64,000 bases of DNA from Thiocapsa sp. (GCF_018399035.1 NZ_CP073760.1:4588501-4652500), one strand, 5' to 3'; shown: positions 41,747 through 50,765, numbered from the stretch's first letter. Program-made: numbers and translations. Notes: a model not told the origin generated them from the letters alone.

Positions 41747-42793
41747 TCACTCGGGCGATGCGGGGTCGAACGAGAAGCGCGCCACGTTGCCGCGCGAACG
41801 ACCTTCCAGGTCGAAGGGCTTGCCGTCGACCATCATGCTGCTGTTGTTGACCCGCCCGACCGTGAACCGGAAAGGCGCTTGCCCCGTAACCTCGCGTCGA
41901 TCTCCGGCCTTCATCTCGCCGACGATGAGGCGTTGTCCGGCGGCATCGCGGACTTCGAGCCAAGAGGGACCGGAAAACTCGAGGACGATGCCAGTCGTCG
42001 CCGTCGCCGTCGCCGTCGCGGACTCGGGGGCGGGCGTCGGGGTTTCGACATCGGGCGTCGCGGTCGTTTCGTTCGACCCGATCGTGGTCTCGGCGACCGG
42101 GTCGGCTGTCGGCTCGGGTATGGCTGCGGGCGAGACGAGGCGTGTGCCGGCTCGATCGGGGTCGGTCTCGGACCGCTCGGTAATCGGCGGCTCGGGCGGT
42201 GCCGGTGTTGCGAGGCCATCCGTCGGGATCGATTCCGTCGTCTCCTCGGGTGTCTGCTCGGGTGCCTGCTCGGCGATCTCGGGCGCCATCTCGTCGATGC
42301 CCTCGGCATCGATCGCCAGGTGATTCGGGTCTGTCGTGTCGAGGCCCAGCTCCGGTGCGAGCTCGGGGCGATCGTGCCACCAGAGCGCAATCATCGCGAC
42401 GACCGCAACGGCCAAGGCGAGGCTGACGAGGCGCACCAGGATGCGGGTGCCGCCCGAATCGCGATCCGATCCCGGGATCGGGCGGGCGGGCTCGATGCTC
42501 TTCGGAGTCCCGGCATGGGCCTGATAGGCGGCAATCAGCGGCATCGGATCAAGGCCGAGCATGCGCGCGTAGTTGCGCAGATAGCCGGTGATGAAGACCG
42601 GGTCGGGCAAGAGGTCGAAGCGATCCTGCTCGAGCGCCTCGATGATCGCGGGTCTGAGGTGCAGCTGCGAGGCGATCCGCTCGATCGCCAGGCCACGCGA
42701 TTGGCGTTGTACCCGCAGGCGTCGCCCCGGGCTATCGCCGAATTCGACCACGTTTTGGTCGTTCGGGTCGGTCGATTGTGTCTGGTTTGTCAC
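41747..42793 (-). CDS. rodZ: Cytoskeletal membrane protein RodZ
   Basis: RodZ links MreB to the elongation machinery. The 348-residue protein has a cytoplasmic HTH_25 domain (residues about 20-90, GRRLRVQRQSRGLAIERIASQ and ITGYLRNYARMLGLDP), a membrane segment at about 118-136 (LVSLALAVAVVAMIALWW), a long periplasmic Pro/Glu/Thr linker and a C-terminal DUF4115 beta domain (SGPSWLEVRDAAGQRLIVG). The linker contains a short in-frame ATATATA run coded by a GTCGCC hexamer repeat. Confidence 0.93.
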   Translation of the reverse strand: MTNQTQSTDPNDQNVVEFGDSPGRRLRVQRQSRGLAIERIASQLHLRPAIIEALEQDRFDLLPDPVFITGYLRNYARMLGLDPMPLIAAYQAHAGTPKSIEPARPIPGSDRDSGGTRILVRLVSLALAVAVVAMIALWWHDRPELAPELGLDTTDPNHLAIDAEGIDEMAPEIAEQAPEQTPEETTESIPTDGLATPAPPEPPITERSETDPDRAGTRLVSPAAIPEPTADPVAETTIGSNETTATPDVETPTPAPESATATATATTGIVLEFSGPSWLEVRDAAGQRLIVGEMKAGDRREVTGQAPFRFTVGRVNNSSMMVDGKPFDLEGRSRGNVARFSFDPASPE

Positions 42794-42804
42794 TCGTGAG
42801 GTCC

Positions 42805-43599
42805 CTACGGCGCGCGGGTCTCGGGTGTGTTCGGGAAGCTTGCGCGCAACGCCTGCTCGTACTCGGCTGCGCGGGCTCGGTTACCTAGTGCACGTTCGGT
42901 CGTGACCGCGGCGGCGAGTGCCTCCCGGGCCGTCGCCGGGGTGCGCAAGGTCGTCGGCTCGAAATAGCGATCAAGATAGCGCTTTGCCCCTTGCATGTTG
43001 CCGCGTTTGAGCTCGATCTCCGCGAGCTTGACCAGCGCCGGGCCGAAGCCGGGGTTGGCGGTGACGGCAGCACGATAGTAGCCTTCCGCCTTGGCCGCGT
43101 CACCGGCGCTCCCCGCACAGGTCCCTGCGTTGGTCATCGCGACCCAAGGCGTTGCGTAGAGTGGATTGTCCAGGGCCTTTTTGAAGTAGACGTCCGCCTC
43201 GGCGTAGCGCTTTTGTCGGCACTGATAGGCGCCGAACGCATAGATGACATCCGAGTTGTTCGGCGCGAGCTTGATGGCGCGCTCGTAGTGCGTCGCCGCG
43301 AGGTCGGGCTTGTCCATCTCCTCGTACATGAAGGCGAGCCAGACGTGGGCTTTGGGATAATTCTTGTCGGCGTTGATCGCCTGTTGAGCGCGACGGAAGG
43401 CGACCTCGGTCTGGCCGCGGTTGTAGTACTCCTCGGCCATTTCGACATACAGGGCCGCGGGGCTGTCCTGCGGATCGAGCCCGAGCGGATCGGTGTCTTG
43501 CTGCGCGGCTTTGCTCGCGCAGCCGATCAAGCCGAAACAGAGTGCGCTCGGCATCAGGACGGCATGCGTCACGAGGCGTACGGCGTGATGAGGCGTCAT
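42805..43599 (-). CDS. pilW: Type IV pilus assembly lipoprotein PilW/PilF
   Basis: PilW/PilF is the outer-membrane pilotin for the PilQ secretin. The 264-residue precursor has a lipobox ALCFGLIGC and then TPR repeats, including PAALYVEMAEEYYNRGQTEVA, KAHVWLAFMYEEMDKPDLAA and DVIYAFGAYQCRQKRYAEA. Its ATG overlaps the rlmN stop by 4 bp, and rodZ follows 11 bp later. The rlmN-pilW-rodZ order is widespread in gammaproteobacteria. Other pil genes are not in the window. Confidence 0.93.
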   Translation of the reverse strand: MTPHHAVRLVTHAVLMPSALCFGLIGCASKAAQQDTDPLGLDPQDSPAALYVEMAEEYYNRGQTEVAFRRAQQAINADKNYPKAHVWLAFMYEEMDKPDLAATHYERAIKLAPNNSDVIYAFGAYQCRQKRYAEADVYFKKALDNPLYATPWVAMTNAGTCAGSAGDAAKAEGYYRAAVTANPGFGPALVKLAEIELKRGNMQGAKRYLDRYFEPTTLRTPATAREALAAAVTTERALGNRARAAEYEQALRASFPNTPETRAP

Positions 43600-44714
43600 G
43601 GCGTCGCCGCCTTCCCGGCCCGAACCCCGTCGTTCAACGGAATCGCGACCGCGACGCGCCCGAGCCGACGGGTGCGGTCCTCGACCCGCCCGACGAGCTG
43701 TCCGCAGGCGGCGGCGATCTCGTCGCCGCGTGTCTTGCGGGTCATGGTGAAGATGCCGGCGCCGGCGAGCCGCGCGCGAAAGGCCTCGATGCGCTCGGGC
43801 GGCGAGGTGCCGTACTGGTTTCCGGGGAAGGGGTTGAACGGGATCAGGTTGACCTTCGACGGAATTCCCTCGAGCAAGCGGATCATCTGCTTGGCGTGCG
43901 CAAGGCTGTCGTTGATGCCGTCGAGCATCACGTACTCCCAAGTGATGCGACGGCGTTTGTCGCTGCCGACGTAAGCCTTGCAGGCCGGCAGCAGCTCGGC
44001 GAGCGGGTACTTGCGGTTGATCGGCACCAGCTCGTCGCGCAGGGCATCGTTCGGCGCATGCAGCGAGACGGCCAGCGAGACGTCGCTCACCTCGCGCAGA
44101 CGGTAGATGTTCGGGACGATGCCCGAGGTGCTGAGCGTCAGGCGCGTCTTGGCGATCATGTAGGCGAAATCGTCCTGCATGATGTCCATCGCCTTGACGA
44201 CAGCATCGAAGTTGGCCAGCGGCTCGCCCATGCCCATCATGACGACGTTCGAAGGCGCGCTGCCCATCTGGCGTGTCGCATGCCAGATCTGACCGGCGAT
44301 CTCCCCGACCGTCAGGTTGCGGTTGAAGCCTTGTGTCGCGGTCGCGCAGAAGGAGCAGTCGAGCGCGCACCCCACCTGCGAGGAGACGCAGACGGTGGTG
44401 CGGCGTCCCTCCGGGATGAAGACCGTCTCGATGCGCTGGCCGTCTTCCAGCTCCACGATCCATTTGATGGTGCCGTCGGCCGAGGGCTGATCGTGGATGA
44501 TCCGCGGCAGGCGGATCTCGACGGTCTCGCGCAACGCATCGCGCAGCGCCCTGGACAGATCCGTCATGGCGTCGTATTCGACGACGCCGTGTTTGTGGAT
44601 CCATTTGAAGAGACTGCGGCCGTGAAACGCCTTGAAACCCAGCCCGAGCACCAGTCTCTCGCAGTCGGCAAGATCCAGGTCGAGTAGATTGGGTTTGAGC
44701 TCGGCGTTGGCCAC
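43596..44714 (-). CDS. rlmN: Dual-specificity 23S rRNA/tRNA methyltransferase RlmN
   Basis: RlmN is a radical-SAM enzyme that methylates C2 of A2503 in 23S rRNA and A37 in some tRNAs. The 372-residue protein has the cluster motif GCALDCSFCATATQGF (Cys116, 120, 123) and the C-terminal resolving cysteine in GDEIAAACGQL. The N-terminus (LKPNLLDLDLADCERLVLGLG) and GMGEPLANFDAVVKAM are typical. It follows ndk by 8 bp. Confidence 0.96.
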   Translation of the reverse strand: MANAELKPNLLDLDLADCERLVLGLGFKAFHGRSLFKWIHKHGVVEYDAMTDLSRALRDALRETVEIRLPRIIHDQPSADGTIKWIVELEDGQRIETVFIPEGRRTTVCVSSQVGCALDCSFCATATQGFNRNLTVGEIAGQIWHATRQMGSAPSNVVMMGMGEPLANFDAVVKAMDIMQDDFAYMIAKTRLTLSTSGIVPNIYRLREVSDVSLAVSLHAPNDALRDELVPINRKYPLAELLPACKAYVGSDKRRRITWEYVMLDGINDSLAHAKQMIRLLEGIPSKVNLIPFNPFPGNQYGTSPPERIEAFRARLAGAGIFTMTRKTRGDEIAAACGQLVGRVEDRTRRLGRVAVAIPLNDGVRAGKAATP

Positions 44715-44722
44715 GGGGATCC

Positions 44723-45151
44723 TCAGCGGGTGCGCGGGCAGACGCCTTCCGGGAAGAAGAAGGCGATCTCCACGGTCGCGGTATCCGCGGCATCCGAGCC
44801 GTGCGCCGCGTTTTCGGTGAATGAATCGGCGAAGTCCGCACGGATGGTGCCGGGCGCGGCATTGGCCGGGTTGGTCGCGCCCATGATGTCGCGATTCTTC
44901 GCAACCGCGTCTTCACCTTCGAGCACCTGGACCATTACCGGACCCGAGGTCATGAACGCGACCAGCTCGTCGAAGAAGGGCTTGCCTTGGTGGATGCCGT
45001 AGAAGGCCGAAGCCTGCTCCTTGCTCATGTGGAGCATCCGCGCGGCGACGATCTGCAGCCCGGCGGTTTCGAAACGGCCCAGGATGGCGCCGATGGCATT
45101 CTTCGCCACCGCATTGGGTTTGATGATGGACAGGGTCTGCTCGATGGCCAT
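44723..45151 (-). CDS. ndk: Nucleoside diphosphate kinase
   Basis: Ndk balances NTP pools by phosphate transfer through a phosphohistidine. The 142-residue protein starts AIEQTLSIIKPNAVAKN, contains RNIMGATNP-like NRDIMGATNPANAAPGTIR and the catalytic His117 in NAAHGSD. The ATG at 45151 gives the normal length. It heads the ndk-rlmN-pilW-rodZ-hisS block. The 290 bases upstream must carry its promoter, which I could not place. Confidence 0.96.
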   Translation of the reverse strand: MAIEQTLSIIKPNAVAKNAIGAILGRFETAGLQIVAARMLHMSKEQASAFYGIHQGKPFFDELVAFMTSGPVMVQVLEGEDAVAKNRDIMGATNPANAAPGTIRADFADSFTENAAHGSDAADTATVEIAFFFPEGVCPRTR

Positions 45152-45441
45152 GGTGGTTCCAAATAGAGGATGCGTAAAGAGGTTGGGTCGGATCGCCGGA
45201 ATCGCGAGCTGGGGTTCTCGGGGCGCTCGGCCCGTCGGCTCGCCATGCGGCCCGCCCCCGTCGGAGACTTGAGTGGATTGCAAAGTCTACCGATCGCGAA
45301 CGCCTCGAGCAACGCCGGCTCAGCCGTGTCCGACGTGAACGACGTCGTAGGGCATCGGCGCGAGCGGATGTGGATTTGGACCGGCCGGGCAGTTGGGCGG
45401 ATAATCGGCCGACATCCATCTGCACGCAAACGGTTTTCCAG

Positions 45442-46398
45442 ATGAGTCATTACGATGTCTTCAACGGCGACGCCGACGGTCTCTGTGCCCTGCAGCAACT
45501 GCGCTTGGCCGAGCCGATCGAGAGCATCCTGGTCACCGGTGTGAAACGCGATATCGCCCTGCTCGAGCGGGTCGAGGCGGTCGAGGGCGATCAGGTCACC
45601 GCGCTGGATATCTCGTTCGACAAGAATCGCGGTGCGGTCGAGCGATTGCTGGGGCAGGGTGCGCGCATCCGCTATTTCGATCACCACTTCGCCGGCGAGA
45701 TCCCGGCCCACCCGGCGCTGGATGTCCACATCGAGACGCTGCCCGACAAGGGGACCAGTCTCCTGGTCGACGATTATCTTGATGGCTCGCAACGCGCATG
45801 GGCGGTGGTCGGGACCTTCGGGGACAATTTCGACACGTCCGCGCGTCGCGCTGCCGAGCCATTGGGCCTGACCGAAGGCGAGCTCGGCCTGCTGCGCGAT
45901 CTCGGCATCTATCTCAATTACAACGGTTACGGCGAGACGGTCGACGACCTCTTGTTTGCCCCGGACGTGCTGTTTCGCAGCTTGCAGCCTTACGCCGATC
46001 CCTTGACCTTTATCGTCGAGGATCCGACGTTTGCCGCCCTGCGTGACGGCTATGCCGACGACATGGCCCGGGCGCGCGCCGTTGCACCCGCGTACGCGAG
46101 CGAGCGTCACCGTCTCTTCATCCTGCCGGCCGAGCCTTGGGCCCGCCGTGCCAGCGGCGTCTTCGCCAACGAGCTGGCCGGGCAGGCGCCCGAGCAAGCG
46201 CACGCCATGCTGACCCGGTTGCCCGGGGGCGGGTTTCTCGTCAGTGTCCGAGCACCGCTCGCGCGCCCGGACGGGGCGGATGTGCTCTGTCGCGGTTTTC
46301 CGAGCGGCGGGGGGCGCAAGGCGGCAGCCGGGATCAACCTGCTGCCCGAGGCCGAGTACGACACCTTCCTGGATCGGTTCCGCGCCGCGTTCGCATAA
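45442..46398 (+). CDS. DHH-family phosphoesterase
   Basis: The 318-residue protein starts at ATG 45442. Metal-binding motifs of the DHH superfamily are visible: VFNGDADGLCA (residues 6-16), LDISFDKN and YFDHHFAG with Asp80-His81-His82, plus a C-terminal DHHA1-like GGGRKAAAGI that binds substrate. Relatives include RecJ, NrnA and PDE-type enzymes acting on nucleotides or short RNAs. The exact substrate is not evident, and the similarity is to an uncharacterised bacterial branch. A longer start with 24 extra residues has no better support. Confidence 0.8.
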   Translation: MSHYDVFNGDADGLCALQQLRLAEPIESILVTGVKRDIALLERVEAVEGDQVTALDISFDKNRGAVERLLGQGARIRYFDHHFAGEIPAHPALDVHIETLPDKGTSLLVDDYLDGSQRAWAVVGTFGDNFDTSARRAAEPLGLTEGELGLLRDLGIYLNYNGYGETVDDLLFAPDVLFRSLQPYADPLTFIVEDPTFAALRDGYADDMARARAVAPAYASERHRLFILPAEPWARRASGVFANELAGQAPEQAHAMLTRLPGGGFLVSVRAPLARPDGADVLCRGFPSGGGRKAAAGINLLPEAEYDTFLDRFRAAFA

Positions 46399-46404
46399 CG
46401 AAAA

Positions 46405-46434
46405 GCCGCAGCGCCTCCGAAGATGCGCTGCGGC
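46405..46434 (-). terminator. Intrinsic terminator of the 5'-nucleotidase gene
   Basis: GCCGCAGCGC and GCGCTGCGGC form a perfect 10 bp stem around a ten-base loop, followed on the minus strand by TTTTCG. It sits 33 bp beyond the nucleotidase stop and just after the convergent DHH gene. Confidence 0.75.
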
Positions 46435-46466
46435 ATCGGACAGGGGCTCGGCTCCGGTCCTATGAT

Positions 46467-48056
46467 TCAGCGTCGCGTGATCCGCCCGTCTGTTTCGACG
46501 CTCACCGGGCTTGCGGTGCGGAAGCCCTCGATGACCATGTCCGAGATCAGGCGTCCGGTCATGACAGGCTCGGTCATTGTCTCGAGCATCTCGTACCCGT
46601 CTCCGCCGGCCGCGAGAAAGTCGGAGGTCACGATCCGATAACGGCGGGCTGGATCGATGGGGACGTCGCCGATCGTGGCGCTCGCAAGCCGCCCGTTCTC
46701 GATGCGGTAACGCACCCCGGAGACCTGGAGAAAGCCGCCGGGGTTGTCCAGCGGGTTGAGTGCCGCGCTGCGCTCCAGCGCGGCGAGCAGTCGGGCGCCG
46801 GTCAAGTCTCCCAGGACCAGCTCGTTGCGGAAGGGGAAGGCCTGATAGATCGCCTTGAGCGTGACGGGTCCTGCGGGGATGCTGCTCCGAAAGCCACCGC
46901 CGTTGAACAGGGCGACATCCGCCAGGGTGATCTCGCGCGCCAAATCGGCCACGAAGTTGCCGAACGGGGCCTCCTCGCGGCGAATCAGCTCGCGCCAGGC
47001 GCTGAGCTCCTGCGTGTTGAACCCCACCTCCTTGTCCAGCTCCCGCTCGGCGTCCAGGGTGATCCGCCGGACCTCCTCCGCGATCTGCGGATCCTCGGGG
47101 CTCGCGGCATCGATCGGGATGAGGGCGTAGTCGGTGCCCGTCAGGCGGCCCTCGCGGCACCGGAAATCCATACGTCCCAGCCAGCCGCCGCGCTCGCCGG
47201 CTTGGACGATGGGCACGTTTTCTACGATCACCGGCTGTGCGTAGAGGTTGTGGTTGTGGCCGCCCACGATCAGGTCGATACCGGGCACGGATGCGGCCAA
47301 CCGGCGATCGTCTGCAATCCCCAGGTGCGAGAGCACCACCACCAGGTCGGCCTTGTTGCGCAGCTCCGGCACCAGGCGCCGGGCGACGGCGATCGGCTCC
47401 TCCACGCTGATGCCCTCGATGTTGCGCGGATGGGTCGCCGTGGTCAGCTCCGGCGTGGTGAGTCCCAGGACCGCGACCTTCGGCTCGCCCGGCCGGTCGA
47501 TGACGACCGAAGCCAGCACCGGCAGCGGTTCCGGGTCGGACGCTACATTGGCGCTCAGGAAAGGGAATGCGGCCTCTTCGCTCAAACGGCGAAAGACCGC
47601 TTGGCCGTAATCCAGCTCGTGATTCCCCATGACGGCGGCATCCACACCCATGCGTCCGAGCAGCATCAGGTCGGGTACGCCCAAGAACAGGCTGGATGTC
47701 AACGTTCCCTGCAGAAGATCGCCCGCGAATAGGAAAACGACCGGGCGGCTTGGATCCTCCGCCCGAACCTCGGCGACCGTCGCGGCAAGGCGGGCGATGC
47801 CGCCGCGCTCGCTGGCGTCGCGCGGGTCTTCGTAGGGCTCGAGCTGGCCGTGGAAGTCGTTGAAATGCAGCAGTGTCAGGGCGTCTCCCGGCTCACACGC
47901 GGCCCGACCAAGAGCCGGTACCAGAAGCGCGACGAGCAGGAGATAAGGCCAAAGGAAAACGGGCCATCGACACTGCGACGGGCGCTCCTCGGGGCAACCG
48001 GCGACAGCAAGGTCCGGGGTGATCGCGTCGGCGAAGGAGGCAGGGCTTGGGCTCAT
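46467..48056 (-). CDS. Periplasmic 5'-nucleotidase / UshA-like metallophosphatase
   Basis: The 529-residue precursor has a signal segment after a 30-residue N-region (FLWPYLLLVALLVPALGRAA). The calcineurin-like domain shows LLHFNDFHGQLEP, FLFAGDLLQGT, MGNHELDYGQ, VVVLSHLGIADD and LIVGGHNHNLY, the metal ligands of the UshA/NT5E family. The C-terminal 5-nucleotidase domain has ALFNGGGFRSSIPAGPV and FLQVSGVRYRI. It should hydrolyse extracytoplasmic nucleotides for phosphate or nucleoside salvage. It is probably preceded in the same direction by the NYN gene but with no overlap. Confidence 0.92.
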   Translation of the reverse strand: MSPSPASFADAITPDLAVAGCPEERPSQCRWPVFLWPYLLLVALLVPALGRAACEPGDALTLLHFNDFHGQLEPYEDPRDASERGGIARLAATVAEVRAEDPSRPVVFLFAGDLLQGTLTSSLFLGVPDLMLLGRMGVDAAVMGNHELDYGQAVFRRLSEEAAFPFLSANVASDPEPLPVLASVVIDRPGEPKVAVLGLTTPELTTATHPRNIEGISVEEPIAVARRLVPELRNKADLVVVLSHLGIADDRRLAASVPGIDLIVGGHNHNLYAQPVIVENVPIVQAGERGGWLGRMDFRCREGRLTGTDYALIPIDAASPEDPQIAEEVRRITLDAERELDKEVGFNTQELSAWRELIRREEAPFGNFVADLAREITLADVALFNGGGFRSSIPAGPVTLKAIYQAFPFRNELVLGDLTGARLLAALERSAALNPLDNPGGFLQVSGVRYRIENGRLASATIGDVPIDPARRYRIVTSDFLAAGGDGYEMLETMTEPVMTGRLISDMVIEGFRTASPVSVETDGRITRR

Positions 48057-48106
48057 GGCTGGTCAATTGGCATGCGGTGGGGTGGAGCGAATCGCTTTGC
48101 TTCGAA

Positions 48107-49018
48107 TCATCTGCCGAAAAGGTAACGTTTGTCCGGACCGCTGCCGAGGATGCGGACGCCCCGCGCTTCGGAGAGAAACTGTTTTCGGGCGTCGGCGTCC
48201 AGTCCCAATTTCGCCAAGAGGCTTCCGAGCGGCCCTGCTGCGTAACCGCCGCCGGGTTGCTGCGACAGCTCTGCCTGGACCTTCGTCAGGATTTGGGACG
48301 ACGTCAAGGCCGCCTTGGCAGGACTGAATGCAACCTGTGAAGGCGCCGTCGGAGCGATTGGACGGGGAACGGTCGACGCCGTGGTGCCCTTGTCCGGCAT
48401 CGGCAAGATCAGGGTCGGCAAGGATGTTTCCCGGGGACTCACGGGTGCACCGGTTCCGTAGGCGATGATGCATGCGCAGCCCAGTGATCGTGCACGTTCC
48501 GCGGCGCCGATCAGGAAGTCATCGCGCGACACGATGATGACGAGGTCGCGCGATGCGATATGGTCTTTCAGGTTGGCGCCGAGCTCCATGACCAGCGCGA
48601 GGTCGGCCGCCTCTTTTCGCGTCGGCACCTTGAGGGCATGGATGGCGATGTGCTCGGCGTTGGTGCGGAGCGCCTCGGACCAGTTGTCGACTTGGCGCCC
48701 GCTGTTGTTGCCGGCGATGAATGCCCTGAGGATGCCCACGGCAAGATCGACGCGACAGGTTTCGACCAATGTCTTGGCGCATAGCGGGAGTTGGTTGTCG
48801 GCATCGACGTAAAAAACGCAGGTCCGAACGGCCGCTGCCGCATGCGGGAGCGTGGCGCATGAAGGCGTCGGCCCGACCGATGTCTTCTCCTCCGGCTCAT
48901 AGGGTTCCGGGGGTGATTCGGCGACAATTTCCTGCGGGAAAGAAGCGCTCGGGTTGCTCGGCGGTGGTTGCTCGGCGGAAAAGAGAGTTGTCTCGCTCGG
49001 ATCGAAGGTCGTCTCCAT
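48107..49018 (-). CDS. NYN-domain (PIN-like) putative RNase with C-terminal LOTUS-like domain
   Basis: The 303-residue protein has a low-complexity acidic/proline N-terminus of about 60 residues. A NYN domain follows (about 65-190), with acidic TCVFYVDADNQLPLCAKTLVE, RKEAADLALVMELGANL and DLVIIVSRDDFLIGAAERAR, fitting PIN-like nucleases. The last 65 residues (SSQILTKVQAELSQQPGGG, GSLLAKLGLDADARKQFLSE) resemble an OST-HTH/LOTUS winged helix, which binds RNA. The pairing occurs in eukaryotic MARF1 and in some bacterial LabA-like proteins. The RNA target is unknown. The domain calls come from motif reading only. Confidence 0.65.
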   Translation of the reverse strand: METTFDPSETTLFSAEQPPPSNPSASFPQEIVAESPPEPYEPEEKTSVGPTPSCATLPHAAAAVRTCVFYVDADNQLPLCAKTLVETCRVDLAVGILRAFIAGNNSGRQVDNWSEALRTNAEHIAIHALKVPTRKEAADLALVMELGANLKDHIASRDLVIIVSRDDFLIGAAERARSLGCACIIAYGTGAPVSPRETSLPTLILPMPDKGTTASTVPRPIAPTAPSQVAFSPAKAALTSSQILTKVQAELSQQPGGGYAAGPLGSLLAKLGLDADARKQFLSEARGVRILGSGPDKRYLFGR

Positions 49019-49194
49019 GGATTGGTTCCTGTCTTTATCTGCTCCGGCAACGCGTCCAGACCGCTCGATGCTTGAGCCGAAAGCTTATGTCGAAAGAGCG
49101 CGAGACGTCCAACGGGATTGCCTGAATCCCCGGATTGTGCCGAAGTGGAGACTGTGACCAACCTTCCTCTTCGTGTTGATTTCGAATCGCTGTT

Positions 49195-49261
49195 AAACCG
49201 CGCCCAGCGCGGTATGCGATGTTCTTGGATGGGATCGGCCCCGGCAGACTTGACGACCGTT
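49195..49261. repeat. Bipartite repeat, truncated copy C' (module 1, left 67 bp)
   Basis: This fragment starts AAACCGCGCCC and follows the copy B variant to CAGACTTGACGACCGT, where it is cut and copy C begins. The missing right part is not found on the far side of copy C, so it was lost rather than just interrupted. It shows that two sub-types of the element have landed next to each other. The 175 bases to its left, up to the NYN gene start, hold that gene's promoter region and nothing else I can name. Confidence 0.85.
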
Positions 49262-49452
49262 AAACCGCGCCCAGTGCGGTATGCGATGTTTTTGGATGAG
49301 ATCGGCCCCGGCGGATTTCAGAGCCGCTGGAGCCGGCGCGGTTTAAAGTATTAAAAAATATAAAATTCTAAACCGCGTCCCCCGCTAAGGGTCGTGGATG
49401 CACCAAACGTCGAGCTCACTCGAAAGTGAGCATCTCGCTCTGGACGCGGTTT
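49262..49452. repeat. Bipartite intergenic repeat, copy C (full)
   Basis: Module 1 is 49262-49344 (83 bp) and module 2 is 49370-49452 (83 bp), with a 25 bp AT-rich spacer. It is nearly identical to copy A, including the GCTCACT-CGAA-AGTGAGC hairpin. The terminal TAA at 49453-49451 on the minus strand is the stop codon of the tonB-like gene. The high identity with copy A over 191 bp points to recent spread or gene conversion. Confidence 0.93.
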
Positions 49453-50347
49453 AGCGCAATCGGTACGCAATCGGGACCAGGATCTCCAGCCTGGACTGGC
49501 CCATGCTTGCCGGGATCGCCGGCATCGGGGACGCGCGCCTGAGCAGCTCGGATGCGGCGTGATCGAGCGCGGTATGGCCCGAGCTCGTTTCGATGCGATG
49601 CGAGATGACCTTCCCGCTGCGGTCGATCACGAAGCGGACCCTGACGATGCCTTCCTGACGCATCTTTCGGGCTTGGGATGGGTAGCGTTTGTGACGCTCC
49701 AGCCAGGCCGCGAGCTCGGCGTAGTAACGGTGCTTGGATTTGCCGCCGTCAGACTTTCCGGCCGTTCCGCCGCCACCGCCACCGCCCGCGTCGGCGGCCG
49801 AGGGAGCGCCTGCGCCGCCCGTGCTGCGTTTGCCGGTCGCGTTGCCGACGGCTTCGGCGTCCGGGGATGCCGGCTTGGCGGCGGTCGGTCGGGGCTGCTT
49901 GGTTTGCTGGGCCGTTTGGGGTTCTTTCTTTGGCTTGGGTGCGGCTTGAGCCGTTCGTGGCGGCGGGGTCGCGCGGCTTTTAACCGTCTCGGCCTTCGGC
50001 TTCGGAGTCACGGGTTCCGCGGCAGTGATCGGCGCAGGCGGTGCGGGCTCGGCGGCCCGGATGGTCTCGGTGGCCGTCGCGAGCACGGGGGCGAGCACGG
50101 GGGCGCTGACGGCCTGGATCGCCGTCGCCTCCAAGGTCGCGGTCGGCAGGGTGTCCGCCGCGATGGATTCGACCGCGTCCGCCGCGCCGTCGCCACCGGC
50201 AGGCCCCGCCCCTCCGAGCGAGATGCGGATGCCGGGATCGTCCAGCGCGATCGGCGCCGGCGGCTCGAGCAGCTTCGCGAGGGCGAGGTGGGCGGCGAGG
50301 GCGAAGAGAAGCGCAAGCACCCACTGATGGCGTCGAGGCTCAATCAT
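49451..50347 (-). CDS. TonB-family energy transducer
   Basis: The 298-residue protein has an N-terminal membrane anchor (WVLALLFALAAHLALAKLL) and a long Pro/Ala/Lys/Thr periplasmic spacer with PKPKAETVKSRATPPP, a glycine run of seven and a TonB C-terminal domain (about 215-298: YYAELAAWLERHKRYPSQARK, GIVRVRFVIDRSGKVISH). It should couple ExbB/ExbD proton flow to an outer-membrane receptor. The end VPIAYRLR is followed at once by the stop formed by repeat copy C. ExbD lies 7 bp upstream. No TonB-dependent receptor is in the window. Confidence 0.88.
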   Translation of the reverse strand: MIEPRRHQWVLALLFALAAHLALAKLLEPPAPIALDDPGIRISLGGAGPAGGDGAADAVESIAADTLPTATLEATAIQAVSAPVLAPVLATATETIRAAEPAPPAPITAAEPVTPKPKAETVKSRATPPPRTAQAAPKPKKEPQTAQQTKQPRPTAAKPASPDAEAVGNATGKRSTGGAGAPSAADAGGGGGGGTAGKSDGGKSKHRYYAELAAWLERHKRYPSQARKMRQEGIVRVRFVIDRSGKVISHRIETSSGHTALDHAASELLRRASPMPAIPASMGQSRLEILVPIAYRLR

Positions 50348-50354
50348 CCGAGGG

Positions 50355-50759
50355 TCATTCCTCTCGCGCCAAGGTCAGAAGGTCGATGTCTTCGGCCCCG
50401 GCGGCGCGCAACCGCTCGAGCAGATCGACCAAGCGAAGCGCTTCGAGGGTCGCGTCCGCCTTGATCTGCAGGTGCGAAGGGCCGTCCGCGAGCCTTTCGG
50501 CAACCCGCTCGGCGAGGGTCGTCTCGTCGAGCAGCTCGCCGTCGAGGCTGATCTGTCCCGTTCGGTCGATCAGCAGGACCAGCGGCGCTGCTCGTGCGCT
50601 CTGAGGGCTGTCCGAGCGCAGGGGGGCCAGGGCAAGCGATTCGGTCGGGGCGAGTCGGCCGGCCAACATGAAGAAGATCAGCAGCAGAAAGACGACGTTG
50701 ATCAGCGGAATCAGACTGGCTTCGCTGTCGGCTGCCGGCTTGGGGCGTTTCAGTCGCAT
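50355..50759 (-). CDS. ExbD/TolR-family protein 1
   Basis: The 134-residue protein has the ExbD architecture: a short cytoplasmic N-terminus, one membrane segment (LIPLINVVFLLLIFFMLAG) and a periplasmic domain (VLLIDRTGQISLDGELLDE). ExbD and TolR normally carry an essential aspartate in the membrane segment (PLIDVVF); here the position reads PLINVVF, an asparagine. That makes this copy unlikely to conduct protons alone. It pairs with a second ExbD 6 bp upstream that keeps the aspartate. Confidence 0.88.
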   Translation of the reverse strand: MRLKRPKPAADSEASLIPLINVVFLLLIFFMLAGRLAPTESLALAPLRSDSPQSARAAPLVLLIDRTGQISLDGELLDETTLAERVAERLADGPSHLQIKADATLEALRLVDLLERLRAAGAEDIDLLTLAREE

Positions 50760-50765
50760 GGGGGT

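Noticed and set aside
49118..49354. Short ORF of 78 codons over the repeats
   Set aside because: It is read through repeat copies C' and C; the same peptide appears at copy A only because the DNA repeats, and there is no ribosome-binding site.
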